5,961 bases of DNA from JADGGM01 sp035277485 (GCA_035277485.1 DATEKK010000093.1:1-5961), one strand, 5' to 3'. Positions 1 through 5,620 are shown, counted from the stretch's first letter. A program made the numbers and translations. Notes: a model not told the origin generated them from the sequence alone.

Positions 1-803
1 CAGCCCAGCGTCTCACGCACGATCGCTTCATCCAGGTGCGTCGCATGCAACACGACGAGCGCCGCCGCCCAGTCGAGTGTTTCTGCTACGCCCGGCGTCT
101 TTGCCAGTGAGAGCCGACGCAGAGATTGCACGAACGCGGTAATCGCCGCCGCCAGGCGCTCGTCGATGCCAGGGACCTTGCGACGAACGATGCACAGCTC
201 CTTGTCTAACGACGGATAGTCGATCCAGAGGTACAGGCAACGCCTGCGCAGCGCTTCCGACAGGTCACGCGCACGGTTGGACGTCAGAACCACCGACGGC
301 GTCTGCGTCGCGCGTACGGTGCCGATCTCGGGAATCGTCACCTGAAAATCGGAAAGCACTTCGAGCAGAAAGGCTTCGAACTCTTCGTCGCTGCGATCCA
401 CTTCGTCGATCAACAGCACCGGCGCTGGACCAACGTGCGAAATTGCCTGCAACAGCGGACGTTTGAGCAGGAACGGTTCGCTGAAAATCGCGGCTTCACG
501 CTCGGCGACGGGCCGGGACGAGGCCTCGTCGAGTTTGATGTGCAGCAGTTGCTTCGGGTAATTCCATTCGTAGAGCGCCGTCGCCACATCAAGTCCTTCG
601 TAGCATTGCAGACGAATGAGCTCGGCGCCGGTCGTGCGTGCCAGCACCTTGGCGATGTCGGTCTTGCCGACGCCGGGATGCCCCTCGACTAACAGCGGCT
701 TGTGGAGCGCGAGGGCGAGGTAGACGGCTGTGGCTACTCCGCGGTCGGTGACATAGCCTTCGTGCTCCATGAGCCGCTGAATGTCGCGGATTTCTTCGCG
801 CAC
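1..803 (-). CDS. coxD: CoxD-like MoxR-family AAA+ ATPase, C-terminus cut by the window edge
   Basis: An open minus-strand frame of 267 codons runs off the left edge. Counting from GTG 803, it shows the N-terminal block EGYVTDRGVATAVYLALAL (about 15-33), Walker A GHPGVGKT (41-48), the CoxD/MoxR signature LQCYEGLDVATALYEWNY (65-82), Walker B VLLIDEVDR (129-137), and a sensor/arginine region TSNRARDLSEALRRRC (174-189). Family knowledge: CoxD is an AAA+ ATPase, related to MoxR, that helps mature the CO dehydrogenase Mo site, usually with the VWA protein CoxE; no coxE is visible here. I chose GTG 803 because GGAG lies 5 nt upstream and residues begin matching the family there. ATG 890 is in frame but would add a Cys- and Arg-containing stretch unlike the family and would overlap the candidate promoter. 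Walker A has His where Glu is more usual; the nucleotide-binding residues are intact. Family assignment is firm; the exact role is inferred from the neighbours. Confidence 0.88.
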   Translation of the reverse strand, partial: MREEIRDIQRLMEHEGYVTDRGVATAVYLALALHKPLLVEGHPGVGKTDIAKVLARTTGAELIRLQCYEGLDVATALYEWNYPKQLLHIKLDEASSRPVAEREAAIFSEPFLLKRPLLQAISHVGPAPVLLIDEVDRSDEEFEAFLLEVLSDFQVTIPEIGTVRATQTPSVVLTSNRARDLSEALRRRCLYLWIDYPSLDKELCIVRRKVPGIDERLAAAITAFVQSLRRLSLAKTPGVAETLDWAAALVVLHATHLDEAIVRETLG

Positions 804-808
804 GCTGG

Positions 809-812
809 CTCC
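809..812 (-). promoter_or_regulatory. Ribosome binding site deciding the coxD start
   Basis: GGAG on the minus strand sits 5 nt before GTG 803. The alternative ATG at 890 has no comparable purine-rich sequence upstream, so this site favours the shorter protein. Confidence 0.5.
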
Positions 813-885
813 GCTGGAGTGGTCCGCGTTCGTCGGGCATGAGGACGAATCGACAGAACGCCTAGCGCATTGACGCTCTTGTGGC

Positions 886-914
886 AGCATACCCGGATAC
901 GTGGGCTGCGACAA
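886..914 (-). promoter_or_regulatory. Candidate sigma70-type promoter for coxD
   Basis: Reading leftwards, TTGTCG (914-909) and TATGCT (891-886) are separated by exactly 17 nt. Each hexamer matches the sigma70 consensus at four of six positions. Predicted transcription would begin near 879, leaving a leader of about 75 nt before GTG 803. The -10 box overlaps the alternative ATG at 890, which argues against that start. This is seen by pattern only. Confidence 0.35.
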
Positions 915-916
915 GT

Positions 917-926
917 CGGCATGCCG
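917..926. promoter_or_regulatory. Perfect 10-bp palindrome in the divergent coxD/coxG region, possible operator
   Basis: CGGCATGCCG is perfectly self-complementary. It lies 2 nt upstream of the candidate coxD -35 box and about 40 bp upstream of the candidate coxG -35 box. A regulator bound here could affect both directions. Short palindromes are common in GC-rich DNA, so the functional reading is speculative. Confidence 0.25.
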
Positions 927-965
927 GCTCACCCGCGCTCCATTTCCGGCGGGCGATCGATTTGC

Positions 966-994
966 TTGACGCGGCATCGGGCGCGGCTCATGTT
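966..994 (+). promoter_or_regulatory. Candidate sigma70-type promoter for coxG
   Basis: TTGACG (966-971) is followed after exactly 17 nt by CATGTT (989-994). The -35 box matches consensus at five of six positions; the -10 box is weak (three of six). Transcription would begin near 1001, leaving a leader of about 19 nt that contains the GGAGG at 1011. The same layout occurs before coxS. Confidence 0.35.
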
Positions 995-1010
995 GCGGCG
1001 CACTGAGCGC

Positions 1011-1015
1011 GGAGG
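1011..1015 (+). promoter_or_regulatory. Ribosome binding site deciding the coxG start
   Basis: GGAGG lies 4 nt before ATG 1020. In-frame ATGs exist upstream at 870 and 990, but only 1020 has a strong Shine-Dalgarno match, and homology to CoxG begins right after it. Confidence 0.7.
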
Positions 1016-1019
1016 CAGC

Positions 1020-1688
1020 ATGTCGTTCCGCATCGAGGAGTCCTTTACCGTGCGTGCGAGCGTCGAGGAGGTGTGGCGCTACCTGATCGATCCTCGACGA
1101 GTCGTGGAGTGCCTGCCGGGCGCAACACTCGTTGGACAAGAGGACGACCGCACCTACCTGGGCACGGTGAAAGTGAAGGTGGGACCGGTGACCGCAGCGT
1201 ACAGCGGGAAAGCCGTGCTCGGCGAGCTCCACGAAGCGGAACATCGCGTTCTGATCACTGCCGAGGGGCGCGAGAGCGCCGGCCCCGGTTCCGCGCGTCT
1301 GCGAATGACCTCCACTATCTCTCCCGAACACGACGGACTCGTTCGCGTGCGCGTCGAAGCCGAGCTCGATGTTGCCGGTAAGATCGTGCAATTCGGGCGC
1401 GGCATGATCGAAACGGTCAACAAGCAACTCTTTGCGCAATTCACGGCCTGTGTGCGGAGCACGCTCGAATCTCCCGGGGAGCCGCCCGAGCCGATGCGGC
1501 CTAACGGGTCGGTGATGGGTGTGTCGAACGCCGCGGCCGGCGGGGCGCACGGCGCGACTGCGGTGGACGCGGGCAGCGCGCCGACGAGAGCGGCGCGCGC
1601 GGCGGAGCCGGTGCGGCTCGTGCCGCTCCTCTTCAAGGCCCTCGTCGACTGGATCGGCCGTTTATTCGGCCGGCGGCGCGCCGGGTAG
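1020..1688 (+). CDS. coxG: CoxG-like SRPBCC protein with membrane-binding tail
   Basis: The protein has 222 residues from ATG 1020. Residues 1-150 are an SRPBCC (START-like) ligand-binding domain with CoxG landmarks: the helix ASVEEVWRYLIDPRRV (13-28), CLPG (31-34), GTVKVKVGP (48-56) and QFGRGMIETVNKQLFAQF (124-141). Residues about 151-196 are a Pro/Gly/Ala-rich, probably disordered linker. Residues about 197-220 alternate hydrophobic and basic positions (VRLVPLLFKALVDWIGRLFG then RRR), as an amphipathic membrane-binding helix would. Family knowledge: CoxG is needed for CO dehydrogenase to pass electrons to the respiratory chain, and the mycobacterial protein binds menaquinone in the SRPBCC pocket. 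I infer the same role here for a form II enzyme. It is transcribed towards coxSLM, not with it, so expression is uncoupled. The start is fixed by GGAGG at 1011; the longer frame from 870 adds an unrelated basic stretch. Confidence 0.9.
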   Translation: MSFRIEESFTVRASVEEVWRYLIDPRRVVECLPGATLVGQEDDRTYLGTVKVKVGPVTAAYSGKAVLGELHEAEHRVLITAEGRESAGPGSARLRMTSTISPEHDGLVRVRVEAELDVAGKIVQFGRGMIETVNKQLFAQFTACVRSTLESPGEPPEPMRPNGSVMGVSNAAAGGAHGATAVDAGSAPTRAARAAEPVRLVPLLFKALVDWIGRLFGRRRAG

Positions 1689-1694
1689 CGCGGT

Positions 1695-1713
1695 GGCCTA
1701 ACCGAGTTAGGTC
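1695..1713. terminator. Inverted GCCTAAC pair forming a hairpin between convergent coxG and coxM
   Basis: GGCCTAAC, then loop CGA, then GTTAGGTC. This gives a stem of six Watson-Crick pairs at its core, extended by one G-T wobble and one G-C pair, with a 3-nt loop. It begins 6 nt after the coxG stop, and its right arm contains the coxM TAA (1709-1707). Because it is an inverted repeat at a tail-to-tail junction, it could stop transcription from both sides. No T-run follows on either strand, so intrinsic termination would be weak or of a non-standard kind. Confidence 0.45.
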
Positions 1714-2579
1714 GCGCGCGCTCGATCGGCCGATCGCGCGATCGCGCGCGTCGCGTACGCCGTGAGCACGGCCCGCCGCCACTCGGCCGTCCCGACCGCA
1801 TCGCTCCGGAGGTCCAGGCCTGCAGCGGCTTCGAGCGCGGCGCGCGCGATGGTGGCCGCATCGGGCGTTTGGCCCGTGAGCACCGTTTCGACACCGCGCG
1901 CCCGCAGGGGCTTGGTGCCCACACCCGTGAGCGCCACGCGTGCGCTCTCCACCACGCCGGCGCGCAGGGTGAGCATCGACGCGACTCCGACCAGGGCGTA
2001 CCCCGACGCCGGGTGCGGATACTTTTCGTAGGCGCCGCCCGTGCCGGACGATGTAACCGGAACGCGGACGTCGGTGAGGATCTCATCGGGAGCCAACGCC
2101 GTGGTGAGCAGGTCCACGAAGAAGTCGTCGGCCGCAATGACGCGCGCACCCCGCGGACCGAGCACGGAAAGGCGGGCGCCTAACGCAAGGATGACCGCCG
2201 GCAGGTCGGCCGCCGGGTCGGCGTGGGCCAGACTGCCACCGATGGTTCCCATGTTGCGCACCTGCGGATCGCCGATCTTGGCCGCCGCTTCCGCGAGCAT
2301 GGGCACGCGTCGCGCGATCACGGGTGAGCTCTGGACCATCCAGTGCGTGGTGGCCGCACCGATCACGATCGCCGTATCCGCGTCCTGAATGCCGTGCAGC
2401 GCCGCGATGTGCCGCACGTCGATCAGGTGGTGCGGCTGCGCGAACCGCAGCTTGAGCAAGGGGATGAGCGAGTGACCGCCGGCCAACAGCTTGGCGTCCT
2501 GATCTTTGTACTCCTCGAGCAACGCCACCGCGTCACCGGCGCTCGCCGCGCGATGATATTCGAATGGTGCCGGATACAT
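1707..2579 (-). CDS. coxM: FAD-binding medium subunit of a form II molybdenum hydroxylase (CoxM-like)
   Basis: This 290-residue protein has the length expected of CoxM. The N-terminal FAD-binding domain has the two flavin motifs AGGHSLIPLLKLR (33-45) and TIGGSLAHADPAADLP (112-127), with IGDPQVRNMG between them (102-111). The C-terminal part (about 180-283) matches the CO dehydrogenase flavoprotein C-terminal domain. Family knowledge: CoxM takes electrons from the CoxS iron-sulphur clusters onto FAD and passes them to the acceptor. There is no signal peptide. ATG 2579 lies 2 nt after the coxL stop, and its Shine-Dalgarno-like GGGAGG is inside the last coxL codons, so translation is probably coupled. 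The last residues (ARSADRARAT) lie on a CGATCG-rich stretch and look poorly conserved. The stop TAA sits in the hairpin shared with coxG. Confidence 0.95.
   Translation of the reverse strand: MYPAPFEYHRAASAGDAVALLEEYKDQDAKLLAGGHSLIPLLKLRFAQPHHLIDVRHIAALHGIQDADTAIVIGAATTHWMVQSSPVIARRVPMLAEAAAKIGDPQVRNMGTIGGSLAHADPAADLPAVILALGARLSVLGPRGARVIAADDFFVDLLTTALAPDEILTDVRVPVTSSGTGGAYEKYPHPASGYALVGVASMLTLRAGVVESARVALTGVGTKPLRARGVETVLTGQTPDAATIARAALEAAAGLDLRSDAVGTAEWRRAVLTAYATRAIARSADRARAT
1723..1748. repeat. CGATCG repeated every 8 bp, two adjoining 14-bp palindromes
   Basis: CGATCG occurs at 1723, 1731 and 1739, an exact 8-bp period. CGATCGGCCGATCG (1723-1736) and CGCGCGATCGCGCG (1735-1748) are each perfect palindromes. 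The block codes for the variable coxM C-terminus, so it may be low-complexity drift; its position 10 bp inside the coxG/coxM hairpin is why it is noted. Confidence 0.4.
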
Positions 2580-2581
2580 CG

Positions 2582-4957
2582 TTAGGCCCTCCCGCCGGCG
2601 GACTGCATCGCCGTCCAGACCTTGGAGGCCGTCAGCGGCATATCGAGGTGTACGACGCCGAACGGCGACAGCGCATCCATGACCGCATTGACGACCGCCG
2701 GCGTCGACGCGATGGTACCCGCCTCGCCGGCCCCCTTCACGCCTAACGGATTGATGGGCGACGGCGTCTCCGTCCGATCGGTTTCGTACATGGGCAGCAT
2801 GTCCGCCCTCGGCAGGCCGTAGTCCATCAGCGATCCCGCGAGCAACTGGCCGTTGTCATCGTACGCCGCGTGCTCCCATAACGCCTGCGCGGCGCCTTGC
2901 GCGATCCCGCCGTGCAACTGCCCGTCCACGATCATCGGGTTCATCACCTTGCCGACGTCGTCCACCGCCACGTAACGCGCGAGCACGACACGCCCTGTCT
3001 CCCGATCCACCTCCACCACCGCGATGTGGGTGCCGAACGGGAATGTGAAGTTGGACGGATCGTAGAACGAGGTCGCGTCCAGACCTGGTTCCATGCCCGG
3101 CGGCAGGTTGTGCGCCAGGTACGCGGCCAGTGACACTTCGGCGAAGGTCTTGCCGCGCCCGGGCACTCCTTTCACGAAGAAGGTTCCGTCGCGGAAATCC
3201 ATGTCGTCGGGCGACGCCTCGAGCAGATGCGCGGCCACCCGCTTCCCCTTGTCCTTGATCTTCTCGATCGACAGGTGGATGGCGCTGCCGCCGACGGCGA
3301 GACTCCGGCTTCCGTACGTGCCCATGCCGAACGGCACGCGGCCCGTGTCGCCGTGGACGATCTCCACGTCGTCCAAGCCCACGCCTAACTCATCGGCCGC
3401 GAGTTGGGCAAACGTCGTTTCGTGTCCCTGTCCGTGCGAGTGCGATCCCGAGAATACAGTCACTTTTCCGGTCGGGTGAATGCGCACCGTCGCGCTCTCC
3501 CAGAGCCCCGCCTGAGCGCCTAACGAGCCCGCAACCTGCGACGGCGCGATGCCGCACGCCTCGATATAACAGGATAGGCCGAGCCCCAGGTATTTCCCGC
3601 GGGTCCGCGCCTCCGCCTGCCGGCGGCGGAAATCCGGGTAGCCCACGATCTCGAGCGCGCGGTCCAGCGCCGGCGCGTAGTTGCCGCTGTCGTACACCAG
3701 CGCCACAGGCGTCTGATACGGAAACCGGTCTTTCGGAATGAAGTTGCGCCGCCGCAGCTCGGCGGGATCGATGCCTAACGTGCGCGCGGCCACGTCCATC
3801 GTGCGCTCCAACACGTAGCACGCCTCCGGCCGCCCCGCACCGCGGTACGCATCGACCGGCGTCGTATTGGTGTACACCGCGTCCACCGACACGGAAATCG
3901 TCGGAATCGCATACACGCCGTTGAGCAGCGTGCCATACAGATACGTCGGGATGGCGGGCGCGAACAACGTCAGATAGGCGCCCATGTTCGCGACCGTGTG
4001 CACGCGCAACGCGAGCATCCGGCCGTCCGGGTCAAACGCCATTTCGACGTCGCTCACGTGATCGCGGCCGTGCGAATCGGTCATGAAGCTTTCCCGGCGC
4101 TCGGCCGTCCACTTGACCGGACGATTGAGCCGCCGCGACGCCCACGAGGTCACGATCTCCTCTGGATAGACGAAGATCTTCGACCCGAAGCCGCCGCCCA
4201 CGTCCGGCGAGATGACCCGGAATTTCTGCTCCGGGATGCCCAACACGAACGCCCCCATGATGAGCCGGTGCACGTGCGGATTCTGCGACGTGACGTACAA
4301 CGTCAGCTCGTCGGTGGCCCGCGAGTAGGTGGCGAGCGACGCGCGCGGTTCGATCGCGACGGGCGCCACGCGATGATTCACCAACCGCTGGCGCACCACG
4401 TGCGCGGCGCCGCGGATCGCCGCGTCCGTTCGCTCGGCGTCGCCTAACGCCCAACGGAAGCAGATGTTGTTGGCGGCGTTGTCGTGGAGGCGGGGCGCGC
4501 CCGGTTCCATGGCCGCCACCGCCGCCGACACGCCCGGCAGCTCCTCGTAGTCGACGTGAACCCGCTCCGCCCCATCGCGGGCCACGTACGGCGAATCCGC
4601 GATTACCACCGCCACCGCCTCGCCCACGTGTCGCACACGATCCACCGCCAGCGCGCGATGCTCGGCGATCTGCATGTCGGGCAAGAGCCAGCCCGGCGGT
4701 ATCGGATTCACACCGCCCGCCGCCAAATCCTGCCCCGTGAACACCACGTGCACGCCCTCCACCTCGAACGCAGGCTGAACGTCGATGTGCCGGATGCGTG
4801 CGTGCGCGTACGGACTCCTCACGAATGCCGCGTACGCGGTGCCGGCAAACGTGATATCGTCGGTGTACTGGCCCTGTCCGGTAATGAACCGCCCGTCTTC
4901 GCGGCGCTTGACACTGGCGCCGAACAGCCGGCTCGCGGGTGCAGTGGCGGATGCCAT
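2582..4957 (-). CDS. coxL: Molybdopterin-binding large subunit, form II CoxL-like (not AYxCSFR)
   Basis: This 791-residue protein has the usual CoxL length. In order it shows the aldehyde oxidase/xanthine dehydrogenase a/b hammerhead domain (about 25-145), a Mo-cofactor segment with VGGGFGSK (253-260), the active-site loop AYRGAGRPEACYVLERT (370-386), HSHGQGHETT (507-516; Gln510 is the expected Mo-cofactor contact), GTYGSRS (547-553), and LGVKGAGEAGTIA near the end (738-750), where Glu745 is the expected catalytic glutamate. Known CO dehydrogenases (form I) have AYxCSFR with a Cys that holds Cu; here that Cys is replaced in AYRGAGR, so no Mo-Cu site is expected. This is a form II enzyme, and its substrate (aldehyde, N-heterocycle or other) is not readable. 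There is no Tat signal, so it should be cytosolic. GGGAGGAGA just before ATG 4957 is a strong ribosome binding site. Five of its six TTA Leu codons fall in copies of the GCCTAAC repeat. Confidence 0.96.
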   Translation of the reverse strand: MASATAPASRLFGASVKRREDGRFITGQGQYTDDITFAGTAYAAFVRSPYAHARIRHIDVQPAFEVEGVHVVFTGQDLAAGGVNPIPPGWLLPDMQIAEHRALAVDRVRHVGEAVAVVIADSPYVARDGAERVHVDYEELPGVSAAVAAMEPGAPRLHDNAANNICFRWALGDAERTDAAIRGAAHVVRQRLVNHRVAPVAIEPRASLATYSRATDELTLYVTSQNPHVHRLIMGAFVLGIPEQKFRVISPDVGGGFGSKIFVYPEEIVTSWASRRLNRPVKWTAERRESFMTDSHGRDHVSDVEMAFDPDGRMLALRVHTVANMGAYLTLFAPAIPTYLYGTLLNGVYAIPTISVSVDAVYTNTTPVDAYRGAGRPEACYVLERTMDVAARTLGIDPAELRRRNFIPKDRFPYQTPVALVYDSGNYAPALDRALEIVGYPDFRRRQAEARTRGKYLGLGLSCYIEACGIAPSQVAGSLGAQAGLWESATVRIHPTGKVTVFSGSHSHGQGHETTFAQLAADELGVGLDDVEIVHGDTGRVPFGMGTYGSRSLAVGGSAIHLSIEKIKDKGKRVAAHLLEASPDDMDFRDGTFFVKGVPGRGKTFAEVSLAAYLAHNLPPGMEPGLDATSFYDPSNFTFPFGTHIAVVEVDRETGRVVLARYVAVDDVGKVMNPMIVDGQLHGGIAQGAAQALWEHAAYDDNGQLLAGSLMDYGLPRADMLPMYETDRTETPSPINPLGVKGAGEAGTIASTPAVVNAVMDALSPFGVVHLDMPLTASKVWTAMQSAGGRA

Positions 4958-4969
4958 GTCTCCTCCCGG

Positions 4970-5515
4970 TTAGTCGGCCGCGATCGGGGTGAGCGACACC
5001 GGCGTGTTGACCGGCACGCGAGATTCGCGCTCGAGCGCAGCAAGACGCGTCGCCGCGCGCTCGACCGCCTTCACGATGTTGTGATAGCCCGTGCAGCGGC
5101 ACAGGTTGCCTTCGAGGCCGGCGCGAATTTCTGCCTCCGAAGGATGCGGATTCGCCGCCAGAAGTCCGGCCGCGGCCATGATCATCCCTGGCGTGCAGAA
5201 CCCGCACTGCAATCCGTGCTCCTCCCGGAAAGCATCCTGCAACGGATGCAGGGAGCCGACCGCCGCCAACCCCTCGATGGTCGTGATGGCGTGCCCGTCG
5301 GCCTGCACCGCGAACATCGTACACGACTTCACAGTGCGGTCGCCCTCCAGCATGACGGTGCAGGCACCGCATTGACTCGTGTCACATCCGACGTGCGTGC
5401 CCGTTAGGCCGAGCTGGTCGCGCAGGTAGTGCACGAGAAGCATGCGCGGTTCAACATCATGCGCGTGACGGGTACCGTTGACCGTCACGACGATTCGGTG
5501 CGTCGGCAAAGTCAT
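4970..5515 (-). CDS. coxS: [2Fe-2S] small subunit of a form II molybdenum hydroxylase (CoxS-like)
   Basis: This 181-residue protein is slightly longer than typical (about 160). The plant-ferredoxin-type domain has Cys44, 49, 52 and 65 (C-x4-C-x2-C-x12-C). The all-helical [2Fe-2S] domain has Cys104, 107, 139 and 141 (C-x2-C-x31-C-x-C) in the motifs QCGFCTPGM and NLCRCTGYHNI. All eight ligands are present. Family knowledge: CoxS carries electrons from the Mo site of CoxL to the FAD of CoxM. The extra length is a C-terminal tail after residue 160 rich in Val, Pro and Thr, of unknown use. It is the first gene of the operon, with 12 nt before coxL. The ribosome binding site is poor (GGGG about 5 nt before ATG 5515), in contrast to that of coxL. 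Confidence 0.96.
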   Translation of the reverse strand: MTLPTHRIVVTVNGTRHAHDVEPRMLLVHYLRDQLGLTGTHVGCDTSQCGACTVMLEGDRTVKSCTMFAVQADGHAITTIEGLAAVGSLHPLQDAFREEHGLQCGFCTPGMIMAAAGLLAANPHPSEAEIRAGLEGNLCRCTGYHNIVKAVERAATRLAALERESRVPVNTPVSLTPIAAD

Positions 5516-5544
5516 CGTCGCCCCGGCTGTGACAAGTGTGTCCG

Positions 5545-5573
5545 AGCATGGACGCCAACTGGCGGCGCGTCAA
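5545..5573 (-). promoter_or_regulatory. Candidate sigma70-type promoter for coxSLM
   Basis: Reading leftwards, TTGACG (5573-5568) and CATGCT (5550-5545) are separated by exactly 17 nt. Transcription would begin near 5538, giving a leader of about 22 nt before coxS. The -35 box is good, the -10 box weak, which would fit a promoter needing an activator. Confidence 0.35.
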
Positions 5574-5579
5574 GGCTCG

Positions 5580-5620
5580 CGGCGATCGGCTAGCGGGTCC
5601 TGACCCCTTATCGGCGATCG
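5580..5620. promoter_or_regulatory. Nested repeats upstream of the coxSLM promoter, possible regulator site
   Basis: CGGCGATCG occurs at 5580-5588 and again, as a direct repeat, at 5612-5620, 32 bp apart (about three helical turns). Between them lies the dyad GGGTC-CT-GACCC (5595-5606), centred within 1 bp of the midpoint of the two palindromic CGATCG cores. The block ends 7 bp upstream of the -35 box, where activators often bind. The 5516-5645 gap holds nothing else that I can name. Confidence 0.3.

Larger units (their letters stand above)
1499..5410. repeat. Dispersed short repeat GCCTAACG, ten core copies
   Basis: The heptamer GCCTAAC or its complement GTTAGGC occurs at 1499, 1696, 2178, 2581, 2741, 3383, 3518, 3773, 4442 and 5403 (left ends). 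Eight read GCCTAAC on the plus strand; 2581 and 5403 are in the other orientation. Eight of the ten extend to GCCTAACG; the exceptions are 1696 and 3383. Single-mismatch copies include 1706 (GTTAGGT), 204 (GTCTAAC) and 4969 (GTTAGTC). A random-sequence estimate at this base composition gives fewer than one heptamer. Copies fall in coxG, coxM, coxL and coxS and at two gene junctions. Confidence 0.75.

Noticed and set aside
410..840. Small minus-strand frames at 410-592 and 589-840 as separate genes
   Set aside because: They are out of frame with the continuous CoxD/MoxR reading frame, which covers the whole stretch with intact ATPase motifs.
870..1019. 50-residue N-terminal extension of CoxG from ATG 870
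   Set aside because: There is no ribosome binding site and no family similarity, and it would cover the promoter region; GGAGG and the CoxG homology point to ATG 1020.
1154..2149. Long minus-strand open frame (331 codons) across coxG and coxM
   Set aside because: It is antisense to coxG and out of frame with coxM. The product is Arg/Ser/Pro-rich with no domain, as expected of a shadow frame in GC-rich DNA.
2582..4957. Genuine aerobic CO dehydrogenase (form I)
   Set aside because: The active-site loop is AYRGAGR, not AYxCSFR, and the gene order is S-L-M.
4032..5372. Long minus-strand open frame (446 codons) across coxL and coxS
   Set aside because: It is a shifted frame over two clear genes, with a Gly/Arg/Ala-rich product and no motif.
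4484..5407. Plus-strand open frame (307 codons) antisense to coxL and coxS
   Set aside because: It has an Arg/His-rich product with no family features, opposite two well-supported genes.
1499..5409. GTTAGGC/GCCTAAC copies as integron attC core sites (GTTRRRY / RYYYAAC)
   Set aside because: The heptamer fits the attC core consensus, but copies lie inside conserved genes at irregular spacing, mostly in one orientation. The only inverted pair has a 3-nt loop, far too short for an attC site, and there are no gene cassettes.
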